From positions 3,751,501 to 3,815,500 of the forward strand of contig NZ_FNTA01000004.1 of the NCBI RefSeq assembly GCF_900105055.1: a stretch of 64,000 nucleotides of DNA, read 5' to 3'. Shown piece after piece: positions 1-9,181 of the stretch. This DNA comes from Amycolatopsis lurida. Its GTDB lineage: Bacteria; Actinomycetota; Actinomycetes; Mycobacteriales; Pseudonocardiaceae. Positions within the stretch are counted from its first letter, which is position 1. Each line of letters starts with the position of its first letter. The translations under genes and the position numbers were made by a program. Under the pieces are notes generated by a model that did no database searches, was not told the DNA's origin, and saw nothing but the letters and a program-made list of their open reading frames with translations.

Positions 1-849
1 CTGATCATGCTTTCGGCGATCGGCCTCGGTGTCGGCGCGATCGGGACGGGCCTGCTCGCGAAGGCCGTCGCGACGCCGCTGCACCGGCTGCGGGTCGCTC
101 TCGACGAGATCGCGCGCGGCAACAAGGAGATCGTGGTCGAAGTCGACGATTCCAGCGAGATCGGCCTGCTCCAGACCTCGGTCAACGACCTGGCCGCCGG
201 GCTCCGCGAGCAGGAGCGGATGCGGGATCTCTTCGGCAGGCACGTCGGGGACGAGGTCGCGCGGCACGCGCTCGAGTACGGCGCCTCCCTTTCGGGTGAC
301 GTGCGCGAGGTGACGGCGCTGTTCGTCGACGTCGTCGATTCGACGGCCTTGGCGAGCCGCACCCCGCCCGAAGAGCTCGTGAAGACGCTCAACCGGTTCT
401 TCACCAGCGTGGTGCACGCGGTCGGGGCACGCGGCGGGCTGGTCAACAAGTTCCAGGGTGACGCCGCGCTCTGCGTCTTCGGCGCCCCGACCAGGCTCGC
501 GGACGCGCCGACGGCGGCGCTTTCGGCCGCGCGGGCCATCCGGGACGCCGTCCAGGAGACGGGCGAGCTGGACCTCGGCATCGGCGTCGCGAGCGGGCGG
601 GTCTTCGCCGGGCAGCTGGGGACGAGCAGCCGGTTCGAGTACACCGTCATCGGCGACGCGGTGAACGAGGCCGCCCGCCTGACCGAGTACGCGAAATCCG
701 CCGACGGCCGGATCCTGGCGAGCGAGGCGGTGCTCGAGGCGGCGTTGGAGAACGAGCGCTCGCACTGGAAGCCGTACGCGGAACTCGAGCTGCGCGGGCG
801 ACAGGAGCCGACGCACGCCTGGGAGGCGAGCGTGCTCAGCCCGGAATGA
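1..849 (+). CDS. HAMP-domain adenylate/guanylate cyclase, 5' end cut by window
   Basis: This is the C-terminal part of a membrane-anchored class III nucleotide cyclase, which makes cAMP (or cGMP) from the triphosphate. The reading frame is open to the window edge, so the true start lies upstream; the first Met in view is at base 7. It begins inside a hydrophobic segment, followed by a HAMP linker (first ~60 residues in view) and a cyclase domain. The metal-binding aspartates are seen in FVDVVDST and QGDAALCVFG, the purine-selecting Lys in NKFQGD, and the late motif in IGDAVNEAARL. The layout resembles the mycobacterial Rv1318c-Rv1320c group. Its stop overlaps the 3' end of the convergent fabH by 14 bases. 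The family is clear; which nucleotide it prefers is not tested by the sequence. Confidence 0.9.
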   Translation: MIMLSAIGLGVGAIGTGLLAKAVATPLHRLRVALDEIARGNKEIVVEVDDSSEIGLLQTSVNDLAAGLREQERMRDLFGRHVGDEVARHALEYGASLSGDVREVTALFVDVVDSTALASRTPPEELVKTLNRFFTSVVHAVGARGGLVNKFQGDAALCVFGAPTRLADAPTAALSAARAIRDAVQETGELDLGIGVASGRVFAGQLGTSSRFEYTVIGDAVNEAARLTEYAKSADGRILASEAVLEAALENERSHWKPYAELELRGRQEPTHAWEASVLSPE

Positions 850-1834
850 CGTCCGGCCAGCGCAGCAGCGTCGAGCCCCAGGTCAGCCCGGCGCCGAAGG
901 CACCCATCACGACGCGGTGCCCCGGCTGGAGCGCCCCCTCCTTGGCCGCGTCGGCCAGCGCGATCGGGATCGACGCCGCACTCGTGTTGCCGACCTTCTC
1001 GATGTTCGAGTACATCACGTCCTCCGCGAGCCCGAGCTGCTTCGCACAGGTCTGCAGGATGCGGATGTTCGCCTGGTGCCCGATGAACCGGTCGATGTCG
1101 CCGACCACCCAGCCCGCGGAGTCCAGCACCGTGCGCGCCGATTCGGCCATGCGGGCGCAGGCGTGCCGGAAGACGGTCTGGCCCTGCATCACCAGATAGT
1201 GGTCGCGCGGGTCGTCCGAGCGGCGGTTCTTCGCGCCGCCCGCCTCGACCCAGAGCAGTTCCGCGAGCGCGCCTTCGCTGTGCAGGTCGAACGCGCCGAG
1301 CGCGCCGAGTTCGTCAGGGTCGCCCGCGCGCAGGAGGACGGCGCCTGCTCCGTCGCCGAAGATCGGCACCGTGCCGCGGTCTTCGGGGTCGACGAGCGAG
1401 GTGAAGACGTCGGCGCCGATCACCAGCACCCGCCGCGCGATCCCGGCGGCGATCAGCCCGGCGCCGGTGGCGAGCCCGTAGACGAACCCGCTGCACACGG
1501 CGTTGACGTCGAACGCGGCGGCGCCGTTCAGCCCGAGTTCGGTCGCGACCTGGGGCGCGCTGGCCGGGCACAGCTGGTCCGCCGTCGACGTCGCGAGCAC
1601 GACGGCGTCCGCCGCGGTCTCGCCCGCCGACGCCAGCGCCCGGCGCCCCGCCTCGACCGCGAGGTCCACAGTGGACGTCCCCGCGTCGACGACCCGGCGT
1701 TCGGCGATGCCGGTCCGCGAGCGGATCCACTCATCGGAGGTGTCCAGCCGCTGGGCGATCTCCTCGTTGCCCACCACGCGCGGAGGCAGCCATGAGCCGA
1801 GACCGGCGAGAACGGCGGCCTGAGATGAGGGCAC
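836..1834 (-). CDS. fabH: beta-ketoacyl-ACP synthase III (FabH-like)
   Basis: Condensing enzyme of 332 residues that joins an acyl-CoA primer with malonyl-ACP to start fatty acid or related chain synthesis in the cytoplasm. The thiolase-fold triad is complete: Cys114 in VNAVCSGF, His in GHQANIR, and Asn in NTSAAS. I chose a GTG start because GAAAGGA lies 7 bases upstream; an in-frame ATG 39 bases further out has no ribosome site and adds a tail atypical of FabH. There is no ACP or FabD gene beside it, so it is not part of a standard fab operon. It could be a secondary KAS III that primes a specialised lipid rather than the main branched-chain initiator. Confidence 0.9.
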   Translation of the reverse strand: MPSSQAAVLAGLGSWLPPRVVGNEEIAQRLDTSDEWIRSRTGIAERRVVDAGTSTVDLAVEAGRRALASAGETAADAVVLATSTADQLCPASAPQVATELGLNGAAAFDVNAVCSGFVYGLATGAGLIAAGIARRVLVIGADVFTSLVDPEDRGTVPIFGDGAGAVLLRAGDPDELGALGAFDLHSEGALAELLWVEAGGAKNRRSDDPRDHYLVMQGQTVFRHACARMAESARTVLDSAGWVVGDIDRFIGHQANIRILQTCAKQLGLAEDVMYSNIEKVGNTSAASIPIALADAAKEGALQPGHRVVMGAFGAGLTWGSTLLRWPDVIPG

Positions 1835-2047
1835 CAAGGAATCCTTTCGCGGGGGAAATGAGAGGTCTGCCATTCACTTGTAAGCGCTACCATTCAGTAG
1901 ACCCGCCAGTTGTGTTCCGGGTCACAATTCAAAGAATTCTCATCTTCTCCCCGGAGTGACCGGGCACACGGGCCGAGCACCCGAATGGGTGACGCACGCC
2001 GCGCCGAGGCGCGAGCGAAGAAGAGGCACCCCGGAGAGCCATCCGGT

Positions 2048-2053
2048 TAGCCT
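2048..2053 (+). promoter_or_regulatory. -10 hexamer TAGCCT, leaderless promoter of the Lrp gene
   Basis: TAGCCT is followed by 6 bases and then the GTG start, so transcription should begin at or next to the start codon. There is no Shine-Dalgarno sequence. The site is one of 15 such arrangements at protein genes in this window. Confidence 0.5.
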
Positions 2054-2059
2054 GACCTG

Positions 2060-2533
2060 GTGCACACACCCGACCTCGACCGCATGGACATCGCCATCCT
2101 CGCCTGCCTCCAGTCCGACGCCCGCACGATCGCCGAACACATCGGCGCGAAGGTGGGCCTGTCCGCGGCCGCGGTTCAGCGGCGGATCAAGCGGCTGCGC
2201 GAGACCGGGGTGATCGAACGCGAGGTGGCGGTGCTGTCGCCGCGGGCGCTCGGGCTGTCGATGACGTTCGTGGTGATGGTCGAGATGGAACGCGAGAACC
2301 TCGCGGTCCTCGACGGGTTCCGGCGTCAGGTGCTCGCGGACGACAACGTCCAGCAGTGTTACTACGTCACCGGCAACGCGGATTTCGTGCTCGTGGTGAC
2401 CTGCCGGGACATGGCGGATTTCGAGACGTTCACGCGGCGGATGTTCTTCGACAATCCGAACGTGCGGCACTTCACGACATCGGTGGCGATGGACCGGGTC
2501 AAGACCGGACTGACGCTGCCACTGGAGCCCTGA
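2060..2533 (+). CDS. Lrp/AsnC family transcriptional regulator
   Basis: DNA-binding regulator of 157 residues, normally an octamer-forming sensor of amino acids or related metabolites. An N-terminal winged HTH (residues ~8-55, with the family pattern GLSAAAVQRRIKRLRETGVI) is followed by a C-terminal RAM/ligand-binding domain with the characteristic CYYVTGNADFVLVV strand. It is divergent from fabH across a 225-bp gap and may regulate itself, fabH or a distant target; nothing here decides this. The GTG start has no ribosome binding site and sits 6 bases after a TAGCCT hexamer, which suggests a leaderless mRNA. Confidence 0.9.
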   Translation: MHTPDLDRMDIAILACLQSDARTIAEHIGAKVGLSAAAVQRRIKRLRETGVIEREVAVLSPRALGLSMTFVVMVEMERENLAVLDGFRRQVLADDNVQQCYYVTGNADFVLVVTCRDMADFETFTRRMFFDNPNVRHFTTSVAMDRVKTGLTLPLEP

Positions 2534-2813
2534 GGGGGCCTGAAGGGGGCCACGCTTCCAAAGAGGACAGTCCTCAATGGACGCCAACATCGGTTCCGCG
2601 GGTTGCATCCTGCGCAACACCGGCTCGGCGACCTCGTCACCACGGGTGCCCGCCCGAACGCAAGGGGTCTGTGCCCGGCGTTACACCACTATGGACATGT
2701 GCAGCCGATAGCGTGAACGTCGCCGCAGTCGCGTCATCCGGCGTACGTCCGGCCATCTCCTCCCCGAGACGAAAAGTTCGCGCCGCGCGAACCACGAGCA
2801 CCGAGGAGTGGCC

Positions 2814-3218
2814 GTGCACACCGACGCAATTCACCAGAGCCAGTTCGTTCTGCTGAACAACAGCAGCACGCCCGTTCTTTCCCGCCTGTCCTTCCACGCC
2901 GGCGAACCGTTCGCGGTCACCGTGTCGTTCCGGACGGAGCGCGGCCGGTGGGTCGAGTGGACCTTCGCGCGTGAGCTGCTCGTCACCGGCCTCACCGACC
3001 CCGCCGGTCTCGGTGACGTCCGCGTCCGCCCCGACCTCTCGGAGGACGAGGCGCTGCTGACGCTCGAAATCGAGTCGCCCGACGGTTACGCGTCGTTCGA
3101 GCTCGAGCGTGAGGACGTCGAGACGTTCCTCGAGTCCACGTACGAGCTCGTCCCGCTCGGCTCCGAGAGCGAGCACTTCGACGTCGAAGCGCTGATCGAG
3201 GAGATCAGCAACGTCTGA
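2814..3218 (+). CDS. ssgB: SsgA/SsgB-family sporulation and cell-division regulator
   Basis: Small acidic SALP-family protein of 134 residues. In streptomycetes SsgB recruits FtsZ to septum sites, and non-sporulating actinomycetes carry a single SsgB-like copy. Family features seen are the WVEWTFARELLVTGL segment, the GDVRVRP stretch, and the SPDGYASFEL to AFLEST-like C-terminal strand and helix. GAGGAG lies 5 bases before the chosen GTG; another in-frame GTG two codons upstream would touch the ribosome site directly. It stands alone between Lrp and a strong terminator. Only one SALP gene is in view, so the SsgB assignment rather than another SALP is a best guess. Confidence 0.85.
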   Translation: MHTDAIHQSQFVLLNNSSTPVLSRLSFHAGEPFAVTVSFRTERGRWVEWTFARELLVTGLTDPAGLGDVRVRPDLSEDEALLTLEIESPDGYASFELEREDVETFLESTYELVPLGSESEHFDVEALIEEISNV

Positions 3219-3237
3219 GACTTTCCCGCGGCACGAA

Positions 3238-3286
3238 GACGAAGGGCGGCCCGAGTGCGCTGGAGGCACTCGGTCCGCCCTTCGTC
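3238..3286. terminator. long hairpin, bidirectional terminator
   Basis: An inverted repeat of 21 bases per arm with one mismatch (left arm begins GACGAAGGGCGG, right arm ends CCGCCCTTCGTC) encloses a 7-base loop. It sits between the stops of the convergent ssgB-like gene and S1 protease gene, where a shared terminator is expected. There is no U-tract. Confidence 0.75.
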
Positions 3287-3321
3287 CTGTGTTCACGGTC
3301 CCCCGTCGACCGGGGCTGAGG

Positions 3322-4416
3322 TCAGCCGAGGACCAGGGAGGTCCCGGTCGCGGACAACGCCGGCCGCACCGGGAAGAAGTACGTCACCGAGCTGTTGCCG
3401 CCGGACAACATGCCCTGGGCCTGGTTGCCCGCGATGAACGAGCCGCCGGAGTCGCCCGCCTGCGAGCGGACGTTGGTGGCGGTCATGCCGTAGACCGTGC
3501 CTTCGGCGTAGCGGACGGTCTGGTTCTTGGCGCCGACGGTGCCGCAGGTCCAGCCGGTGGTCGACCCCGACTTGCAGACCGACGCGCCGGTGGCCGCCTC
3601 GGTCGAGCCGCTCACCCGGGTGCCGTTGTTGATGACCCCGCGCGGCACCCAGTTGCTGTTGACCCGGACGTGGCCGTAGTCGTTGCCGGGGAAGCTGGCG
3701 CGGGCGAACGAGCCCATCGCGACCCGGTTGTAGCCGGTCACCGTGCCCGGGCCGCAGTGCCCGGCGGTGAGGAAGCCGCCGTTGACCGAGAAGCCGATCG
3801 AGCAGCGCGAAGAGCCGTTGATGTAGTAGGCGTCGCCACCGCGGACGTCGTACTTCAGGGTCGGCACCGAAGTGGTCTCGACCACCGCGACGGCGGCCTT
3901 GTCCACCTTGGTCTTCTCCAGGTACGAGTCGACGACGCCGCTCTTGCCCGGCAGGACGTTCACCGTCACGCGGTTGGTCTTGGTGTCGACACCCCAGCCG
4001 GTGATCGCGCCGTCCGCCGCGCGCTCACCCGCGTTCAGTTTGTCCACAGTGGAATCCAGCTGGGCGGCCGAGAAGCGCACGAGTTCCGCTTCCGCGCCAC
4101 TGGCGAGGACCTGCCCCAGCTTCGCCGCGTCCGTGACGCCGACGCGGAGCTTGCCGGTGGCCTCGTTGTAGCTGGCGCCGCCGAAGCTGCCGGCGAGCGC
4201 CGAAGCGAGCGACTGTTCGAGCTTGCCGGCGGCGGTCTCGCTCTGGATCCGGGCGAGTGCCTGACCGGCGGTCAGACCGAGGTCCCGTTGCAGGGCGGGA
4301 ACCATTTCCTGATTGAGCGGAGTTTCCGAGGACGCTGCCGCGGGGGTACCCGTGACGAGCGCACCGGTGGCCAGTGCTGCCGTGGCGGCCACACCGAGGA
4401 GCTTCGTGATCTTCAT
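3322..4416 (-). CDS. secreted S1-family serine protease (streptogrisin/alpha-lytic type)
   Basis: Exported chymotrypsin-like protease of 364 residues. A signal peptide (about residues 1-28, ending in an AAA site) is followed by an alpha-lytic-type pro-region (about 30-185), which acts as a folding chaperone and is removed, and then the mature enzyme. The catalytic triad is His220 in TAGHC, Asp246 in NDYGHV and Ser323 in GDSGGS. Cysteines near 205/221 and 281/291 fit the two disulfides usual for this group. The overall length matches streptogrisin precursors without an extra chitin-binding domain. It is monocistronic, divergent from the LAL regulator over a 470-bp gap. Substrate preference cannot be read from the sequence. 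Confidence 0.93.
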   Translation of the reverse strand: MKITKLLGVAATAALATGALVTGTPAAASSETPLNQEMVPALQRDLGLTAGQALARIQSETAAGKLEQSLASALAGSFGGASYNEATGKLRVGVTDAAKLGQVLASGAEAELVRFSAAQLDSTVDKLNAGERAADGAITGWGVDTKTNRVTVNVLPGKSGVVDSYLEKTKVDKAAVAVVETTSVPTLKYDVRGGDAYYINGSSRCSIGFSVNGGFLTAGHCGPGTVTGYNRVAMGSFARASFPGNDYGHVRVNSNWVPRGVINNGTRVSGSTEAATGASVCKSGSTTGWTCGTVGAKNQTVRYAEGTVYGMTATNVRSQAGDSGGSFIAGNQAQGMLSGGNSSVTYFFPVRPALSATGTSLVLG

Positions 4417-4886
4417 GCTTCTCCCTCGTCATCACGCACGGCTCCGGTTCGCCATGCGATGTCCCTCCCCTGACGGGTGAGCGTTCTGGACTCGGACGAA
4501 GGCCGCAATCCGGGTCGGCGCGGGATAGGTATACCCATTCTTCGGAACGCGGATCCCCTGCTCCACGGGCGGACACCTAGAGCAGGCACCCGGACGGGCA
4601 CGTCCGTAAGTAGGGTTTCGAAGCAAATACCTTGCGTAGTCATGGCCACCCCCTGAACGTGGGATGAATCGCTGAATCGGGTTCGTCGCCGACGTTTCGG
4701 GTGTCCAGTGATTTTCCAACCGACGATCCGTCGCCCAACCGGTGACGCTGCGTCCGCAGACGGCCTCGCGGGGTGCCCATGGTGTCCGTGTTGGGTGGTT
4801 TACGACCAGGTAGGCAGTGCTTAGGCTCCGCAGGACAACGCACAAGATCGTGTCGGGCTCAGCGGGAACTCCCCACCGAGGAGCGC
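4417..4886. other. 470-bp divergent intergenic region
   Basis: The region separates the S1 protease (leftward) from the LAL regulator (rightward). No convincing gene is seen. It holds a candidate promoter for the regulator near its right end. Short open frames here lack ribosome sites and family resemblance. Confidence 0.5.
4799..4827 (+). promoter_or_regulatory. candidate sigma-70-like promoter of the LAL regulator
   Basis: TTTACG and TAGGCT are separated by 17 bases and lie about 60 bases before the start codon. The -10 box fits the actinobacterial TANNNT form; the -35 box is a weaker match to TTGACA. Confidence 0.35.
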
Positions 4887-7817
4887 ATGATGTGGCTTGC
4901 CACCCCTCGCCCGACCTCGGTTTCGGTCCGCGCCGGATCGACGGCGCTCGTGGGCCGCGACGTCGAGGTCTCGGCGATCGTGAAGATCCTGCTGCGCCGT
5001 CCCGCCGCCGTGCTGATCGAAGGCGAACCCGGGATGGGCCGCAGCAGGCTGCTCGACGAGCTGGCCGGACGCCGTGAATTCGCGGCCACCCGGGTGCTCC
5101 GGGGTGCCTGCCAGCCGATGCGCGAGCCGTTCCCGTTCGGACCGGTGCTCGAAGCGCTGCGTTCGGCAGGCGACCGGCCGCTCGGTCCGCTCAGCCCGGT
5201 CGCCGGGGTGCTGAGACCCTTGCTGCCCGAACTGGCCGAAAGCCTTCCGCCCCAACCGGAACCGCTCACCGACCCGTGCGCCGAACGGCACCGCCAGTTC
5301 CGCGCCGTCCGCGAACTCCTGATCGCCTGCGGGCCCGCGCTCGTCCTGATCGACGACCTCCAGTGGGCCGACGAAGGCACCCGTGACCTCATGCGGTTCC
5401 TCGCCGCGGCCATGCCCGCCGAACTGGCCGTCGTCGCGGCGTACCGGACCGGCTCGCCGTCGGGACACGGCGGCGCGGGCATCCCCTTCCGCACCCCGCC
5501 GAACGTCCAGACCGCCCGCGTGACGCTGGGCCCGCTCGACGTCGAAGCCGTCGGGAAGCTGGCCGAAGAACTGCTGGACCTGCCGCGGGTTTCCGCACCG
5601 TTCGTCGCGAAGCTCCACGAAAGCACCGCCGGGATCCCGTTCGTGGTCGAGGAGACCCTGCGGGCGTTGCGGGACGCGGCCGGACGCCTGCCGATCGGGG
5701 AAGTGCTGAGCGACCGGCTGCTGGAAAGCCTCGAGGTCCCGATCTCCCTGCGTGAGGCCATCACCGAACGGCTCGAAGCACTGCCGGAGCCCGCCGTCCG
5801 GCTGGCCCGCGCGGCGGCGGTGCTCGCCGTCCCGTCCGAGCCGTCGGTGATCGGCGAACTCGCGTGTCTCGACGGCGACGCGCTCCGCGCGGCCCTTTTG
5901 TCCACTTTGGATGGCGGTGTCCTCGGCGAACTCGGCGGAGACCGGTACGGCTTCCGGCATCCGTTGGCCCGCAAGGCGGTCTACGACACGGTGAGCGGCC
6001 CGGAGCGCACCCTGCTGCATTCGCGCGCGATCCAGGTGCTCGCCGGTCAGCCGGTCCCGCCGCTCACCCTGCTGGCGAACCACTCGCGCGCGGCGGGGCG
6101 GACGGAACAGTGGCGCCATTACGCCGAAGCCGCCGCCGACGAGGCCATCGCCCACGGTGACACGTCGCGGGCCATCGACCTGCTCCAGTCCGTGCTCGCC
6201 GAGGCGGGGCTCGGTGAGGACGACATCGCCCGGCTGGCCACGAAGCTCAGCCAGGTCGCGCTTCGCGGGTTCCGCCCGGACGTCATCGAGACACTGGAGC
6301 GGATCCTCGAAGACCTCACCGACCTGCGCCCGAGCGTGCGCGGGACGATCCGGCTCAGCCTCGGGATGCTGCTGGTCCGCACGATCGGTCGCCTCGGCCG
6401 CGGCCGGGTCGAGGTGGAGAAGGCGATCACCGAACTGGTCGACGAGCCGGAACTGGCCGCCCGCGGGATCAACCTGCTCGCCCAGCCGATCGACGGGCTG
6501 ACCCCGTTGTCCTGGCACGAGGTCTGGATGGAGCGGGCCCGCGAGGTCTTCGGCCGGATCGAAGACCCGGAACTGCGGCTCGCGCTCCTCGGCGACCGGA
6601 TCTCCACCCAGGCGCATATCGGCGACGGGTCGGCCTGGACCGAGTTCACCGAACTGCCCGATCAGGGAAGCGGGGTCGCCGAGCGGGTCCAGCTGGCGCG
6701 CCTGTGGTGCAACCTCGCCGACGCGCAGTCCTGGGCAGGCCATCTGACCAGGGCGGAAAAGCTGGTCACGGAAGGGATCCGCCGGGCGACCGACGCCGGC
6801 GCGCTCTACGCCGCCGGGCTCGCGCAGGGCACCCGCGTCCGGCTCGACTGGGTGCGCGGCGACTGGTCCGGCCTCGCGGAGACCACCGAACAGCTGCGCG
6901 ACGCCTATCCCGACCTGGGCCCGATCGTCATGGAGTGCTCGCTCGTCCTCGGCGGGTTGTCCGCCGTTCGCGGGGAATTCGCCGCCGCGCAACGACATCT
7001 GGCCGCGGCGAGCGTCCACGCCCCGGAACACGGGCCCATCCCCGTCGTCCTCTCGGCCGCCGGGGTCCTGATCCGGGTGCTCCTCGCGACGGACGACGTC
7101 GACGGCGCGTGCGCGGCGGCCGACAACGCCGTCGCGGCGGCCCGGCGCAAGGGCGTCTGGGTGTGGGCGGCGGCGCTGGTCCCCGCCGCGGCCGAGGCCT
7201 ACACGCGGGCCGGGCGCTGGTCGGAGGCGGACGCCGTGGTCGAGGAATTCGCCCGCGGGATCGAAGGCAAGGACTCGCCGGTCTCCCGGGTCGCGCTGCT
7301 CGCCGGCCGGGCGATCCTGCTCGACGCGCGCGGCAAACATCCCGCCGCGGCAACGGTTTTCGACGAGGCGGCGGCAGGCTACGAGGCATTGCCGATGCCG
7401 TATCAGGCGATCGGCGCACGGGAGCGCGCGGCGCTGTCCCGGCTCAACGCGGGCCGTCACACCCCGGGCGACCGCAAGGCGATCGAGGAGCTCGCGGCGG
7501 CCGCGGAGGCCTACGAGCGGCTCGGCGCGACCAGGGACGCCGGCCGCTGCCGCCACCAGCTGCGGGAACACGGGGCGTGGGCCCCCTCACAGCGCGGACG
7601 GCGCGGCTACGGCCAGGAGCTTTCGCCCCGGGAACTCGAGGTCGCGCGGATGCTTTCCGACGGACGGACGAATCGGGAGATAGCGGACGGATTGTTCCTT
7701 TCGCCGCGTACGGTCGAACAGCACGTCGCCAAGGTGCTGCGGAAACTCGGGGCCCGGTCGCGGACGGACGTGGCGCGCCGGATGACGACTTACGCGCCCG
7801 CTTCCGCCGACCGCTGA
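4887..7817 (+). CDS. large ATP-binding LuxR-family regulator (LAL)
   Basis: Transcriptional activator of 976 residues with an N-terminal AAA-type ATPase domain, a long helical TPR-like middle and a C-terminal LuxR HTH. The P-loop near residue 46 reads GEPGMGRS, so the usual Lys is Arg52. Walker B is seen as LVLIDDLQWAD (about 152-162). The final ~60 residues carry LSPRELEVARML and the recognition segment SPRTVEQHVAKVLRKLG. I chose the ATG pair preceded by GAGGAG 3-6 bases away. Such regulators often govern secondary metabolism or sugar use, but no obvious target lies next to it except the divergent secreted protease. A strong hairpin terminator follows directly. Confidence 0.92.
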   Translation: MMWLATPRPTSVSVRAGSTALVGRDVEVSAIVKILLRRPAAVLIEGEPGMGRSRLLDELAGRREFAATRVLRGACQPMREPFPFGPVLEALRSAGDRPLGPLSPVAGVLRPLLPELAESLPPQPEPLTDPCAERHRQFRAVRELLIACGPALVLIDDLQWADEGTRDLMRFLAAAMPAELAVVAAYRTGSPSGHGGAGIPFRTPPNVQTARVTLGPLDVEAVGKLAEELLDLPRVSAPFVAKLHESTAGIPFVVEETLRALRDAAGRLPIGEVLSDRLLESLEVPISLREAITERLEALPEPAVRLARAAAVLAVPSEPSVIGELACLDGDALRAALLSTLDGGVLGELGGDRYGFRHPLARKAVYDTVSGPERTLLHSRAIQVLAGQPVPPLTLLANHSRAAGRTEQWRHYAEAAADEAIAHGDTSRAIDLLQSVLAEAGLGEDDIARLATKLSQVALRGFRPDVIETLERILEDLTDLRPSVRGTIRLSLGMLLVRTIGRLGRGRVEVEKAITELVDEPELAARGINLLAQPIDGLTPLSWHEVWMERAREVFGRIEDPELRLALLGDRISTQAHIGDGSAWTEFTELPDQGSGVAERVQLARLWCNLADAQSWAGHLTRAEKLVTEGIRRATDAGALYAAGLAQGTRVRLDWVRGDWSGLAETTEQLRDAYPDLGPIVMECSLVLGGLSAVRGEFAAAQRHLAAASVHAPEHGPIPVVLSAAGVLIRVLLATDDVDGACAAADNAVAAARRKGVWVWAAALVPAAAEAYTRAGRWSEADAVVEEFARGIEGKDSPVSRVALLAGRAILLDARGKHPAAATVFDEAAAGYEALPMPYQAIGARERAALSRLNAGRHTPGDRKAIEELAAAAEAYERLGATRDAGRCRHQLREHGAWAPSQRGRRGYGQELSPRELEVARMLSDGRTNREIADGLFLSPRTVEQHVAKVLRKLGARSRTDVARRMTTYAPASADR

Positions 7818-7851
7818 CTTCGGTCCCCGGGGTGCCCTGCCTCCGTCCGAG

Positions 7852-7877
7852 GCGTGAAGGAGGAGGGGCCTTCACGC
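7852..7877 (+). terminator. hairpin terminator after the LAL gene
   Basis: GCGTGAAGG and CCTTCACGC form a perfect 9-bp stem around an 8-base loop, 34 bases after the stop codon. Confidence 0.65.
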
Positions 7878-8299
7878 GCAGCTGTGTGACTCCTGGTGCA
7901 GGTGGGGCGCACCTGACGGTCACCAAGGTAGCGAAGGCCAGGTTCACCCGAATCGAGCGCCGCCGCTCCGGAAAAGTCCCTTGTGGACAGTCGCCACCGT
8001 GGCAAGCCCGCCCGGAGGATGTCGCGAAAGCCACTTTCGCGGCGTCTGATGTCCCGAAAGTGGCTTTCGCGACACCCCGGCCCGGACGAGCCCACACCCG
8101 CCGGGAGACCGGCTGAGCAGGCCGTTCACGGTGCCCGCTATTCCTTTAGGGGCAAGAAAAGTGCCCGATCGGGCATGGTGATCCATTCCATCGGGTCCAG
8201 CCGTGTGCGTATGGTTCCGTAGTGTCATGCGCTGTGCTAGTTTGTTTTGGCCATTAACAAAGTCGGGGCCCGGCGCCCTCGAGGGAGTAGCGCAGAAGC
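7878..8299. other. intergenic region before the ESX operon
   Basis: No gene is supported here. The region holds a 53-bp inverted repeat (listed separately) and, nearer the ESX operon, a TAGTTT hexamer at 8238 that could be the -10 box of an EspG promoter. The 60 bases before EspG are less GC-rich than the surroundings, which fits a promoter. Confidence 0.45.
8021..8073. repeat. 19-bp perfect inverted repeat with self-complementary arms
   Basis: The arm starting GTCGCGAAAGCCACTTTCG (8021-8039) is exactly complementary to 8055-8073 across a 15-base spacer. Each arm is itself a small palindrome (CGAAAG and CTTTCG around CCA or TGG), so one long or two short hairpins can form. The word GCGAAAGCCAC recurs near 60880. 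Confidence 0.75.
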
Positions 8300-9151
8300 A
8301 TGGCTGAGCGAGCCGATTTCGCGCTGGGGACGGTAGAGGCGACCGTGGTCGGGCAGGCGCTGGGCGTCGACGTCCGGCTGTTTCCCTTGCGTGTCCGCAA
8401 CACTTCGATCGACCCGGAGCGCTACGCCACGGTCATCCGGAAGGTCTACACCGACCTCGAACAGCGCCGCCTGTCGATCAACGGCGAGCTGAACAAGGCC
8501 GTCCGCACCGCGTTCGCGCTGCTGGGGAACCACCGGATCACCGTCTCGATCAACGGTATCGACGGCATCGGCCAGGACATCGCCGTTCTCGCCCTCACCG
8601 ACGGCAGGCAGGCGCTCGGCATCACGCAGGCTCACGGCGAAGACCTCCTGCAGTTCGCGCTCTTCTCCGACGAAGAGCTGGTCGAGGTCCTCTCCGGCGT
8701 GCTGCCGCGGATGCGCCCCGCGTCGACCGGCCGCCGCACGATCGTGCAGAAGGAGGAGCGCGCCGTCTCCGCGATGACCGCGCGCCGTCAGGCCGAGGCC
8801 GAGTTCGACGAAGAAGAGACCAACGCGTTCGGCAACCTCCAGTTCACCGGCGTCGTCCGCGCCCGGCCGGAGGCCCCGGCCCGGCGCACCGACGAGAGCG
8901 ACGTCGAGGTCTTGGAGAAGGTGCTGTCCGGGCCCCGGCTCGGCGGCGGGTACATCATCGTGAGCGGGATCGGCCGCCGCGGCGAACGGCTCCGGTCGAC
9001 GCCGCTGAGCTGGCTCGACACCGAAGACGGCCGGTACCTGGTCCGGACCGAGACCGACGAAGCCTCCGGTGCCGTGATCGGTCACTACGACCCGGCGAGT
9101 CAGTCGGGCGTGGCGAACGCGATCCGGGACGCCATCGCTGACATCTACTGA
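8300..9151 (+). CDS. ESX secretion-associated protein EspG family (copy 1)
   Basis: Cytosolic chaperone-like protein of 283 residues. In mycobacteria EspG binds PE-PPE dimers and keeps them export-ready for a type VII secretion system. The sequence has the family's mixed strand and helix layout, with LLGNHRITVSINGIDG, an ALTDGRQALGITQ strand and a late GGGYIIVSGIGRRGERLRS segment before a compact C-terminal strand and helix. It is the first gene of a six-gene rightward run that continues with a helical protein and a PPE-like protein 31 and 13 bases downstream. A distant homologue occupies the same place in a second block (46102-46866). No Ecc or MycP core gene is nearby, so the machine must lie elsewhere. 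Confidence 0.85.
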   Translation: MAERADFALGTVEATVVGQALGVDVRLFPLRVRNTSIDPERYATVIRKVYTDLEQRRLSINGELNKAVRTAFALLGNHRITVSINGIDGIGQDIAVLALTDGRQALGITQAHGEDLLQFALFSDEELVEVLSGVLPRMRPASTGRRTIVQKEERAVSAMTARRQAEAEFDEEETNAFGNLQFTGVVRARPEAPARRTDESDVEVLEKVLSGPRLGGGYIIVSGIGRRGERLRSTPLSWLDTEDGRYLVRTETDEASGAVIGHYDPASQSGVANAIRDAIADIY

Positions 9152-9181
9152 CCCTCCTGAACCGGGCGAGAGGATCCTCCG

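Noticed and set aside
2563..2575. GAGGAC-A-GTCCTC palindrome after the Lrp gene as a terminator
   Set aside because: The single-base centre leaves only about four pairs with a usable loop and no T-run.
4821..7571. Very long open frame antisense to the LAL regulator gene
   Set aside because: High GC gives long antisense frames; the translated product is rich in Arg/Gly/Asp without domain order, while the forward frame has full LAL motifs.
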